A DNA stretch of 64,000 nucleotides, from positions 156,450,971-156,514,970 of the forward strand of contig NC_081411.1 in assembly GCF_030272615.1 (NCBI RefSeq). Direction: 5' to 3'. The notes beneath the pieces are model-generated. The model made no database searches and was not told where the DNA came from. It saw nothing but the letters and a program-made list of their open reading frames with translations. This DNA comes from Cryptomeria japonica. Its lineage: Eukaryota; Streptophyta; Pinopsida; Cupressales; Cupressaceae. The position numbers were made by a program, and so were the translations under genes. Shown here piece by piece: positions 34,610-45,385 of this stretch. Each line of letters opens with the position of its first letter. Position 1 is the first letter of the stretch.

Positions 34610-36448
34610 GTTCTAAGACATGTAGAGATTGGATTGACATGATTGATTTCTCAATTATGATGACATGGCTTCGTAAGAAGGTTGAGACCTCATTTCAACA
34701 AACATGTCACTATGCAATGCAACTAATGGGATTGACAAATGCAACCTAAAAGGATGACAATGCAACTTAATGCTTTTGGACTTTTTGAATTTTTGGAGAC
34801 AAACTTTTGAAATGCAAGGCTAAAGACACAACCTTGGGAAGTTGAAATGAAGTCAAGACCTTAAAGGACAAAGGACCAAATGACAATAGGACAAATCGAC
34901 AATGTCTCACCTATATGCTTGGATACTAAGCTAGGTTTGACAAAAATGATATTAATGAAAGGACAAATTTTAGACAAGGTCAAGACTCCCTAGCAACAAC
35001 TTAGGGTATCATCCAAAGTTTTGATTTTTTAAGTTTGACAAACCAAAATTTTGAGACTAAATGCAAGAAGGTAATGATTATGACAATGACTTAGGATATG
35101 ACATGAAAATAATCTAAGGATATGATATGACAAGATGAAGCCAAGACAAGATGACAATACAATGATAAGGATATGCGAAGACCAATGACTTGGAATATGC
35201 AAAATGCAACCTAGGCAAGACCTAATTTTAGCATGACAAAGATAATGCACGAATGTCACCTAAATGGAAATATATCTTAGATATGACAATGAAATGCAAA
35301 ATTAAGGAAATGATTTTGAACCTAAGTGCAAAATGAGGATGCTTGTAATGAAAAGGACTAAAATGAAGGGAGATGACAATATGTCCTAGGACGTAAGTTG
35401 GACTATGCAAAACCTAGCCTAAAGTGACATGAATTTTGAAACAAATATATTCAATGTTTTGACAAGCCATGTTCAAATGTTGGATGAATACTTGGACAAA
35501 TTTGGACTTTTGTTTGGATTTTGTTTTGAATTGAAGGTTGTTGATTTTGAAAACCCAAGTTGATTATGAGCACTTTTGAAAGTTTGTTTTTTATTTCACT
35601 TTTGACAATCACGGAAGACAAAAATGTTTGTTTGACTTTGACTCAAGACAATCAAGCACATTCACAACAAATCCTATGGCTGGCAAGGGAAATATTTATT
35701 GAATCCTCTAACCATAAAATACAACACTCAGCCGGATAGCTAGACGCTTGGTAGCACTGGCTCCCTCTTACAGTGTACTCACTTCTCGGGCATACCAATC
35801 TTCGAGTTCAAGGGGCATCACTTCCCAAGAACTTGCTATCTCTAACTGAGGAGTACATGAGAGGTGTCTTTGGCATGCGCATATCACAATGCCTGAGCCA
35901 ACAGATAGAAGGATTTTGGCATCTAAAAACAAGAGATTCTAGTAAGGGCATCCATTCGGGTGGGCATTGATCCGGTGAATAAATCATCGCAATACCATTC
36001 CAGCACCCATTGTCTACAACTTTTGTTGCATCCACAATTATTTAGAGTGGTTCAGAAGAGCTTGGCTTTAGCCCATCACCACTTTGGGTCGTTCCCTCTC
36101 ACCAAGGCCTATGCGAAGTGCCAGGCAAATCGGGAGGTAGGCCTAGTTCTAAGGGTTAAAACATGTAATCAAATTAAAAATAGACAAAGCATACATGTTG
36201 TTCATTAACCTTTAAGAAATGAAATGTGCAACTACTTTAAAAATCGCAAGCAAGATGTTTTAATGAGAGTCTTTGACTGCGTCCTGCATAAGATTCGTTA
36301 GTAGTTGCATTTTTAGTCTTCGTCACACGTAACACCAAAATGCTGCATAGAGAATTAGTACCAAAGAAAAACAAGAATGCAAGAAACAGAATGAAAACAA
36401 ACAAACTTGCAAGTAAAAACAACTGATTTTACCTCTATTTCTGGCCTT
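34610..36448 (-). promoter_or_regulatory. E2 untranslated leader
   Basis: 1.8 kb between the 5' repeat array and the ORF region. 34620-35660 is AT-rich with many GACAATG/GGATATG words. 35690-36150 is a more GC-balanced unique block without a long ORF, a plausible packaging or primer-proximal signal. Nothing else recognised. Confidence 0.4.
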
Positions 36449-36537
36449 ACACAAGCGCAGAATGACTCAACACAGGCATAGAACCCATCAACATAGGCGC
36501 AAAATGCCTCAACACAGGCGCAAAAGTGTCTAGAAAG
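36449..36537. repeat. Four-unit array in the E2 leader, complementary to 29215-29276
   Basis: On the sense (minus) strand, units of about 21-22 nt begin TGCGCCTGTGT, TGCGCCTATGT, TATGCCTGTGT and TGCGCTTGTGT. Confidence 0.85.
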
Positions 36538-36636
36538 CTCTGAGTCACCCTATTTCTTGAGTTTTTCACCTGCAAACAGCTCAAAAAGCACTCAAAACAT
36601 GGTTAAGGGGTTAGTTCATGTCAAGTTCACCAAAAA

Positions 36637-38005
36637 TGTAGATCAAGAAATTGAAAATCATCAAAAACAATAGCAATTAGGACAACCACAAAACCTAAAG
36701 TTTTAATGAAAGCAATCCCAATCCAATCAATGAAGACATAAAGACAAGATATTCAAATAAAATGAAATCAAAGCAAACCGACACAGATATCTCCTTCATG
36801 TGGCTCCATTGTTCTTCTTTCACCTTCAAATTTGATGTGGATCTCACCTACAAGTGCAAAATGCAAGTGGAAAGCATGTTGTTGAGAGATGAAATTCATA
36901 GCATAAGGTTACTCAAAAATGTGATTGATTGATTGATTGAATAAACTCATCCAATTTATAGACAAATTGGAGAGAGGACAAGATTAGCATGAAGAGATTT
37001 GAAAGGAAATTCAAATCAAGAATGGCAAAATTATGACAAATGACAATTTGCTATGCAAGGAGTATGACAAATTATGACAAGTTGCTATGCAAAATGCATG
37101 ACAAATTATGACAAGATTGAAATAGAAATAGAAATTAGAAATTAGGAGAAATTAGCAAATTAGAAAATTGAGGAAAAAGATGAAATAGAAATTAGGTGAA
37201 TTAATTAATAGGTTTTCATCCATTAATTAATTCATGAAAGAGACCTAGGACTAAATAAATAGATTTATTTAACCCACAAAGAAGAAGAAAAGGATTAAAT
37301 GAACAAATCATAAAACCCTAGAAATAAGAGGACAAGGAATTAGGTCAAGACAACAATAAATTAATGTAGGTTCGATCATGATTCTGATTAACAAAGGATC
37401 GATGTTGATAAATGATTGAGATTGGTTGACAAAAATCAATGACAAATTGACCAAGATTGACAAGGAGATCAAATTGATAAATGCCAATTGACAAGGAACA
37501 ATGACTAATTGATCCAAATTGACATGATTGAAAAGGACAAGGATCGATGACGAATCGATCGCAAAATGACAAAATTGGCAAGGACAAGGATCGATGACGA
37601 ATCGATCACAAAATGACAAAATTGACAAGGACAAGGATCGATGACGAATCGATCGTAAAATGACAAGATTGATAGGACAAGGATCGATGATGAATCAATC
37701 GCAAAATGACGAGATTGACAAGAGGACAAAAACCCTAATTCTATCATCAATTAGGATTGACAATGTCCAAAATGATGATAAATGAGCACGCAGCATGATG
37801 CGACAGGATAAGATCAACCAAAATCATAACTGAAGATTCTATCGACAAGACCTAATTCGAAAGCAAGAAAAATGAGGAATGCAGAAGGACTCGATGCTCG
37901 CAAATGATAAAGACCAAGTGCGGAACATAGAAGAAATGTTAATGCGACGCAAGAACCCTAAAATAAGGCAATGCACAAATGTTAAAGTATGACTCCACAA
38001 GCGTT
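36637..38005 (-). repeat. E2 5' LTR, first ~24 bp missing
   Basis: Ends (minus strand) ...TTTCTTGATCTACA at 36637 and aligns with the split 3' LTR. Downstream bases TTTTTGGTGAACTTGACATG (36636-36617) should be the primer region; tRNA not assigned. The missing start shows that the right end was damaged or never completed. Confidence 0.9.
37542..37730. repeat. Palindromic array GATCGAT-GACGA-ATCGATC, 47-bp period
   Basis: Units start at 37542, 37589, 37636 and 37682. In the first three the arms GATCGAT and ATCGATC are perfect complements around GACGA; the fourth has changes. The solo LTR has only one such unit (near 17835), so the array expanded in E2. Confidence 0.92.
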
Positions 38006-38458
38006 ACAAATGTTACTGCAACTAAGGAAAGAAAACTAATCTTAACAAACGCATAGGAACACTCACCAAGTGGGCCCCCTTGGATGAGTGATACCAGGCT
38101 TCCCATAAACAACTCTAAAAGCTCAGAATAACATATTTTTATTCATCATTCTTTGGAAGTCATTACATGATTCTATAGGAAAAGAAAACTCAAAAATACT
38201 TAGGAAAAATCCTCTGCTCTATTTCTCTTCTCTTTCTCTCCCACCCCCGAGAAGATAAAGAGCTTATTATGAAAAAGAAATCATCTACAACATACAACAC
38301 AAGTCACGCAGAAAAGAAGAGGTGGATAATTGACCGAGAAAGGAGATAGGTGGAGTTATACTGTAGGAAATGTGGATCTAAACCGAACCACAATCATAAC
38401 ATACTGTGGCGATATTTACAACTTCAACATCCACCTAAGTTAGACATTGGTAGTATCC
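38006..38458. repeat. Right copy of the ~448-bp duplication flanking E2
   Basis: Direct copy of 19047-19494. Its right edge joins the exon at 38435-38595, so this copy is in the original context. Confidence 0.88.
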
Positions 38459-38595
38459 CTTTATTGCTCTGTTTATGCCGTTCCTTATGCTTCTTAGCTT
38501 TTCTGCAGTTTGATCTTTAGTCATCTTCTTGAGTATCCTTTCCTTCAATTGGCGTGAAAGGTGAACATCCCCCGCAGCATCATTTATTCCCTCCA
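38435..38595 (-). pseudogene. Terminal exon of an unidentified host gene
   Basis: On the minus strand a textbook 3' splice site (TTTATTTCTTTTGTAG, AG at 38597-38596) opens 53 codons ending at TAG 38437-38435. The peptide is basic and helical-looking, with Lys-Glu-Arg-Ile-Leu-Lys-Lys-Met-Thr-Lys and Glu-Lys-Leu-Arg-Ser-Ile-Arg. A 3' UTR-like region with AATAAA follows. Upstream is about 285 bp of intron-like DNA holding three GCCATGTGATTTATTCTTGC-like units (38690-38750). The rest of the gene is missing, cut off by the Athila LTR at about 38890. Family not recognised. Confidence 0.45.
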
Positions 38596-38885
38596 CTACA
38601 AAAGAAATAAAATACAATAACATACATACGCATTTTATTTAATCAGGACATCTATTAATTTCACATATGATATTGCCCTAAACAATCCGCATGGTAACAA
38701 GAATAAATCACATGGTTGCAAGAATAAATCACATGGCTGCAGGAATAAATTGGCAAAGATAAAATATGATTTAATAGGTTCAGGCTAACATATGGAATAC
38801 ATATAGTAAACTTCCAATACATCACTACTACTATGCAAACCAAAAGATGACAAACACTCAAGAGTTTAGAGGGTGGAAATATGAC
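38596..38885 (-). other. Intron-like sequence upstream of the orphan exon
   Basis: AT-rich, ends in a pyrimidine tract and AG. Contains three short tandem units near 38690-38750. No coding potential. Confidence 0.4.
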
Positions 38886-38889
38886 AATT

Positions 38890-39845
38890 TCTCAACTCAT
38901 AGTGCGCTACATGTGGTAGCAGTACTACCATAAGGTAGCAGACCGCGTGTTTTATTCTCCCAACACTGTAAAATGATTTCGCCAGTTCTATTTTCCTGGC
39001 GCTGTTAAAATGATTTCGCCAATAAATTTTTGTTATGCGGATATATATATATTATTATAAATGTATTTTTTTAATGGTTTCTTTTGAATTTAGATTTATC
39101 TGTGAATTGAGTTAAAATTCAGATGTGGTATATATATACATAATATGGTATGTGAATATAAGTATATATTCGATGACCATCATTATATATATATATATAT
39201 ATATTATTTTTTATATATTGTGATTTATATTATTTTGGAAAAAAAAATTATTTGGGATATTAATTAAAATGATGATTATGTGAAAGATGTATTATTTTAA
39301 TGTGGAATGATTTATTTCATTAAGTTACTATGATTTTACTTGTTCAAAAATAAATAAAAAGGGGCAATTGGTTATTTGAGGATAGTTTAAATTCTAGCCT
39401 TATTAGACTAATGATGGCTTCAAATTTCCTTAAAAAGGGGTGGTTGTGTTTTCTTAAATCTTTAATATTGAATTTGAAGTATATAATGATTTAATTATTT
39501 TCAAAAGATTGTTTGAATTATGATCTTTAGCGAATTTGGTATTTTTAGCAAAGAGCTTGATTTCATTGCAATTCTTGTAAATGTTTAGTCGTCATGTTGT
39601 AGTGGTTGTTGTACCCTCTTGATTAGGTGTTGTCCTTATAACCTTGTCATTGTAAACCATGTTGTGTTATGTTCCAAATGGTTAACCAAGGGTTAGTAAG
39701 ATTGTGTTTTTGTGATCTTTGTTTTGTCGTGGTTTTATGGTTGTCAGTATTGCCATAGGGTTCTCATAGAGTGACCGTGATTGTATAGTGTCCCATGGGA
39801 GAGTGGTTTTTGAGTGGTGGCTGCATCCTAAGTGGATGGATGGAT
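38890..39845 (+). repeat. Athila-family LTR fragment, left part (interrupted by C2)
   Basis: Matches the reverse complement of the G1 LTR (about 14430 to 15470) from the GGTAGCA region to GTGGATGGATGGAT. The LTR start is missing. Contains two copies of AAAATGATTTCGCCA (38969, 39007) and AT microsatellites. Confidence 0.8.
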
Positions 39846-40903
39846 TTTTTGTAATTTTGTATGGTTTTGTCATTGATGTCAACACCTACTAAACACTTAT
39901 CAACTCTGGTACTTTGGAGAATCAACAACATTCACCAGCAAGAAAGTGACTCATGCACAGTCACCGGTATCTGGTACACCAACAAGATATAATGATCACC
40001 AACACTTGGAATGATATGGAAAACACTTGGTTATGTCAAAGATATTATGTGGACACTTTGTCCTCGAGTTTTGTTTATTGGTACATTAACATTTGCATAT
40101 TTATTGTTACCGGCAAATAGGTCTAGGGTTACACTGGCAGGTTTATCTTTTCTAGATCAGCATGGCACGCTATGGAGATGATTAATTATTGTTGTAAATG
40201 CATTAAGATGACATGTTGAATCAGTTATTGCATTGGATATTGTATTGTTTGTAAAATGTTTTTATTGTAATATCTTGTAGATCCGAGCTACTAAAATTGG
40301 TCTTAGGTTATGGTATAAATGTAAGATCTTATTTGTAAGATCAAGTGTGGAATGCGAAAAAGGATTGTGTGAAGGTATATGCAAGAATAAGCAGAGCTAT
40401 ACATGCAGACATCATTTGAAGATTGAAGAAGGGTTTTTGTGAAGACAATCAGAACTACACCAGTATCGAATCCAGCATATGAAGATGCTATTTTGTGCAG
40501 TAAATTCTTATAGGATTTAACCATCCAACTGTAGTCAGTGTGACTCCCATTTTGTGATTGAGCAATGAGCTCTAGGCACTTGGACTTTCTACATGTGTAG
40601 ACCCCATTTAAGTACACTTACTATTTGCAGTAGTATTATCTGATTGTCGGTAAGGTTTCCCACCATGGTTTTTCCCCTTACAGGGTTTCCACGTACAAAT
40701 ATTGGTGTTGTGTTGTGGATGACTTTGTCTTTATGTTTCTTGCATTAATCCTTACCAGTATAGCAATTAACTGTTAAATCTATCTACCGACATATTAAAC
40801 TAGTTTACCGGTATTAAGCATTATGTTGGTTAAGTTGTTTTTGGTTTGAATTTATTAGACAACTGATTCACCCCCCTGTCTTAGTTGTCTTGAAGACCTA
40901 ACA
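39846..40903 (+). repeat. C2 5' LTR
   Basis: Aligns with 45386-46450. The first ~8 bases are degenerate (TTTTTTGTAATTTTG instead of TGTTGGCATTTTTG), end CCTAACA. R-U5 has the copia pattern GGTTTTTCCCC...GGGTTTCCACGTA. Confidence 0.9.
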
Positions 40904-40905
40904 AT

Positions 40906-40918
40906 TTGTATCAAAGCC
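40906..40918 (+). promoter_or_regulatory. C2 primer-binding site, degenerate
   Basis: TTGTATCAAAGCC against the standard TGGTATCAGAGCC: two transition or transversion changes. Confidence 0.8.
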
Positions 40919-40959
40919 TAGTCCTCTTTTGCAGAAGTTTAACAACTTGAGGAGATCCA

Positions 40960-42369
40960 ATGTCTACTAACTATTTCAGGAAGGACAGTCCTAAACTTGA
41001 TGGAACCAACTATGGCATATGGAAGATCAGAATGGAGACACATCTAAATTGCATTGGAAAGGACATATGGGATGTTACAAAGAATGGTTATACTACTCCT
41101 ACTCAGAGTCAGCCTACTCTACCCAACTTGACTAAAGATGAGGAAAATGATTGCAAAGCAAGAGAAGCACTTTTGAGCGCATTATCAGATCAACAATCAT
41201 GGGACTATCAGATAAGTCTACTACTAAAGTTATTTGGGATCATTTGGAAACATTGAATGAAGGAGATTCCATAGTCAAAATTGCAAAACATGAAAGCTTT
41301 CGGGTCAGGTATGAACATCTGAAAATGGAAGAAGATGAAAGGATTTCTGCTTTTATGGAGAGAGTAAATGAGATTGTTTTGGGTATTAAATGTTGTGGAG
41401 GAACCTTAAGTGAGGATGAAATTGTTTCAAAAGTTTTAAGAGGATTGCCACCGGCATATAAAATAAAAGTCACTGCTATAAATGAGTTAAGAACAATGCC
41501 TAATACATTAGTAACTAGGGATACATTGATTGGGAAACTTTCAGCTTTTGAAATTAAAGAATTTGGTCCTGTTGCTACTATAAAGACAGATTTGGCCTTT
41601 AAAGCATCAACATCATCTGCTCCATCATTTGACAAATCTGATTGGAAATCCTTTTATGCAAGAGAACTTGAAGAAAGCAAGAAAGAACTTGAAGAACTTG
41701 AAGCACTATTTGCAAGAAAAAATGCCTAAAAGATTAGTTGGAAGTAAGTATGAAGGTAAACCACCCTTTAAATGTTTTAACTGCAATAGGATTAAACATA
41801 TGGCTTCAAGATGCCCTAATAGACATGCTAGACTAAGAGAAGAAGCTAGAAGGACATACAAGACTAATCCTGAATATCAGAGATACAGATTTAAGAAGAA
41901 TAAGGACAAATCTTGCTATCTTGCTGATGAAGGAGTGACTGATGATTCTGATGAAGATCCGGTAGACAATGGATGGGTTTTTGTTGCTATAACAGAAGAT
42001 CAACCATCACCTACTCCTCAACCGGTAGTACAGGCCTTGGCAGCTAAAATTGAAGTAAAGGATGAATGGATCATTGATTCTCGATGCTCACATCATATGA
42101 CAGGAGACAAAGGTAAATTCTTGAACTTTCAAGAATACAATGGAGGCTTGGTGAGATTTGGAGATGACAAAGCTTGTTTAATCAAAGGTAAGGGTACAAT
42201 ATCCCTTGATGGTAAGCATAACACTGACAATGTCTACTATGTTGAATGTTTAAAGCATAATCTTTTGAGTGTTGGCCAATTAGTTGAGAAAGGATTCCAG
42301 TTACAATTTAAAAATGCAAAATGCAAAATCATGAACAGAACTAGTTTGGAAATTGCAACCGGTAATTAG
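40960..42369 (+). pseudogene. C2 Gag and protease
   Basis: ATG 40960 with a copia gag start (KLDGTNYGIWKIRMETHL). A frameshift near 41200 moves to the frame of VIWDHLETL...LRGLPPAYK (to 41729), and another near 41725 returns. Then zinc knuckle CFNCNRIKHMASRC (near 41770) and the protease region WIIDSRCSHHMTGD (near 42070), where the catalytic Asp-Ser-Gly reads Asp-Ser-Arg. KHNLLSVGQL follows. TAG at 42367 is one C-to-T step from CAG. Gag packages RNA and the protease processes the polyprotein. Confidence 0.92.
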
Positions 42370-43300
42370 ACTAGAGGTAATATCTTTCATTTGAATAGCA
42401 GTGAAAAGACATGCTTGATTGCACATATAGATGAAAGTTGGCTATGGCATAAAAGACTTTGTCATGTAAACTTTGATTGCATGGTAAAAATCAGTACTAC
42501 TAAGGCAGTTAGAGATTTACCTAAATTTTTCAAACCTCACAATATAGTATGTAAGGAATGTCAATTTGGAAAACAAGTTAGAGCTAGTTTCAAAAGTATT
42601 CCAAAAAAATCCAATAATGCTCTTGATTTAATTCACACTGATTTATGTGGTCCAACTAGAACTAAAAGCTTACAAGGTGATAGATATTTCATGCTAATCA
42701 TTGATGACTATTCTAGAATGTGCTGGGTTACTTTTCTCAGAGAAAAATCAGAAGCACTTGGAAAGTTTAAATTGTTCAAAGCAATGGTTGAAAATGAAAC
42801 TGGTAAGAAAATCAAATGTCTAAGATCTGATCAAGGATGAGAATTTACATTTAAGGAGTTTGATGCATTCTGTGAAGTGAATGAAATCAGAAGACAACTA
42901 TCAGCACCTCAGACACCACAGCAGAATGGAGTTGTTGAGAGGAAAAACATCTGAACTATCTTGGATGCAGCAAGAAGTATGTTATCATAAGCAAACCTAC
43001 CACATGTATATTGGAGAGAGGCAGTCAGTACAGTGGTCTATACATTCAACAAAGTTCACATCAAAGGTGAAACTAGTAAGATCCCTCGTGAACTATGGTT
43101 TGGTATTACTCCTACTCTTAAATATTTTAGAATATTTGGAAGCAAATGTTACATTAGAAGAGATGAGTATATTGGGAAATTTGATCCTAGAAGTGATGAA
43201 GTAATATTTCTTGGTTATTCATCTGAAGAGGAAGGCATATAGATGTTTTAACAAAAGATTGCAGAAAATTGTTGAAAGTACAAAGGTAAAGATTGATGAA
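42370..43300 (+). pseudogene. C2 integrase
   Basis: gag_pre-integrase motif LWHKRLCHVNFD with CKECQFGKQ (zinc region), then the triad: Asp in HTDLCGP, Asp in LRSDQG, Glu in NGVVERKN. Stops at 42838, 42952 and 42988; the last two are C-to-T type, the first more likely from a Gly codon. The C-terminal block FGSKCYIRRDE and FLGYSSEE follows, with a frameshift near 43225-43235. Confidence 0.92.
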
Positions 43301-45008
43301 CAATTCAGAGGAACTCCAAGGTATATAGACTATGACTGAAGAACAACAACAAACAAAGACACCCAGGTATGTAAGATTGAATCATTCTGAAGATCAGATA
43401 ATTGGAAACAAGTACAAAGGAGTTATGACAAGAGGAAGATTGGCAAATGAAGAGGTATGTCTTATTTCTCAAATTGAATCATCATCTGTTAATGAGGCAT
43501 GTGAAGATAAATTTTGGATTAAAGCTATGGAAGAAGAATTAGAACAAATTGAGAAAAACAACACTTGGACATTAGTTCCCTGGCCTAAACATAAAAATGT
43601 AATTGGAACCAAATTGGTATTCAGAAACAAACTTAATGAAGATGGTAAGGTTGTTAGAAATAAAGCAAGACTAGTGTGTAAGGGATATTCTCAGAAAGAA
43701 GGAATTGATTACAATGAAACCTTTGCACTGGTAGCTAGAATTGAGGCAGTCAGATTATTTTTGGCTTTTGCAGCACACAAGAACTACAAAGTTTATCAAA
43801 TGGATATTAAATGTGCATTTTTAAATGGAGATCTTGAAGAATAAGTATACATTGAACAACCTGATGGATTTTCTTTAACAGATGGAAAAGATATGGTTTA
43901 TAGGTTAAGAAAAGCTTTGTATGGATTGAAACAAGCTCCAAGAGCTTGGTATGCAAGATTGGATAAGTATCTTTTGAAGATTGGTTTTTCTAAAGGTAAT
44001 GTAGACAACAATTTATACTATAAAGTGACTAATGATCACATCTTGATTATAGAAGTATTTGTTGATGATATAATCTTTGGAGGAGAAGATGGATTATGTA
44101 AAGAATTTTCTATTAAAATGGAGCAAGAATTTGAAATGTCTATGATTGGAGAAATAAAATTCTTTTTAGGATTGTAGATTTCACAGACTGGTAAAGGTAT
44201 ATTCTTGAGTCAATCCAAGTACTTAAAAGAGTTACTAAAGAAATTTGGGATGGAAAACTCTAAACCGGTAAGCACACCTATGACAACAAATGACAAACTA
44301 TCACTAAGGGATGAATCTACACCTATTAATCCAACTAAATACAAATCTATGATACGAGGTTTACTGTATTTGACACAAACCAGACCTGAAACTATGAATG
44401 TAGTATTTATTGTTTCAAGATTTTAAAGTAATCCTAGAGAAAATCATGAATCATCAGTAAAAAGGATTTTCAGGTACTTACAAGGTACTATAAATCTTGG
44501 ATTATGGTATCCTAGAGATGAAAACTTTGAATTATGTGCATACACAGATGGAAATTGAGCAGGAGATGTGGATGATAGAAAAAGCACCACCGATGGAGCA
44601 TTCTTTCTTGGAAACAGACTAGTTTATTGGTTGAGTAAGAAACAAAGTTGTACATCTTTATCAATAGCAAAATCAGAATATGTTACAGTAGCAACTAACT
44701 GTACATAGGTACTATGGCTTAAGCAAATGTTTAAAGACATAAAGGTAAAATGCAAGAAACCTATTACTATCTATTGTAATACTGTAGTAATTGATATATC
44801 TAAGAATCCAGTATTACATTCTAAAACCAAACATGTTTCTATCAAACTAAATTTTCGAAGGGAAAATGTTGAAGCAAAGGAAATAAAACTGGTTTATGTG
44901 AATACTAAAGAGCAGATTACAGATATCTCTACTAAACCATTGCCTAAGGAGACTTTTGAATATCCCTGGGATCAGCTTGGGGTCATACCCCCACCGGTAG
45001 AGACTTAG
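43300..45008 (+). pseudogene. C2 reverse transcriptase and RNase H
   Basis: From 43332 in one frame: [62 protein letters not shown], catalytic FVDDIIFGG (near 44065), TQTRPE, then RNase H: DRKST, a Lys-Ser-Glu-Tyr in place of the usual Glu-Ala-Glu-Tyr, and HSKTKHVSIK. Stops at 43842, 44175, 44424, 44556 and 44706, four consistent with C-to-T (or G-to-A in a Trp codon). The frame ends at 45006. Confidence 0.93.
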
Positions 45009-45371
45009 GAAGTTGATGATTGTCATCAATCGGCAGAACTAATAGAGAAATCGTTTTTCCAGCTTTGATGGGAAGCTACTTCTTAGGGGGAGTAGTTGGT
45101 AAACTAAATTGATTGGTATTTTGTATACGAACTTAGCTTGGCAAGAACTTTGGCATTTGATGTCAAAGGGAGAGAGATTGGTATGGAAAAACACAAGGAA
45201 AACACATGTTGCTCCTAGGGAGAGAGATTGTTGTTTGAGAGAGATTATTACTCTTTGTATCTGTATTTTGATTTCTGGTTATGATCTCTTTTTGGAGATT
45301 GCTGGTTTTTGGTATTTGGCATTTCTATTTTGGCACTTTGATGGTTTTTCCATCTTGTGTTGCCATCAATG

Positions 45372-45385
45372 CCAAAGGGGCAGAT
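45372..45385 (+). other. C2 polypurine tract
   Basis: CCAAAGGGGCAGAT directly before the 3' LTR, bracketed by CATCAATG (45364-45371) and CATTGATG (45411-45418). Confidence 0.9.

Larger units (their letters stand above)
19496..38005 (-). mobile_element. E2: large non-autonomous LTR element (TGTAGAC family), split by E3
   Basis: Minus-strand order: 5' LTR (38005-36637), leader with conserved block, low-complexity ORF region (34609-31306), repeat-rich spacer, two hairpins, PPT (28680-28670), 3' LTR (28669-28136 and 20355-19496). Subtracting E3 leaves about 10.7 kb. No protease, RT, RNase H or integrase motif was found on either strand, so it depends on enzymes from elsewhere (LARD-like). The 5' LTR lacks its first ~24 bp, ending at GCGTT (38005) where the 3' LTR continues into TGACCATTTTTAGACG. 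Confidence 0.85.

Noticed and set aside
19047-38458. The 448-bp copies as LTRs of a larger element enclosing E2
   Set aside because: Their ends are not TG...CA, no primer site or PPT lies next to them, and they abut E2 LTRs directly; one contains an exon stop.
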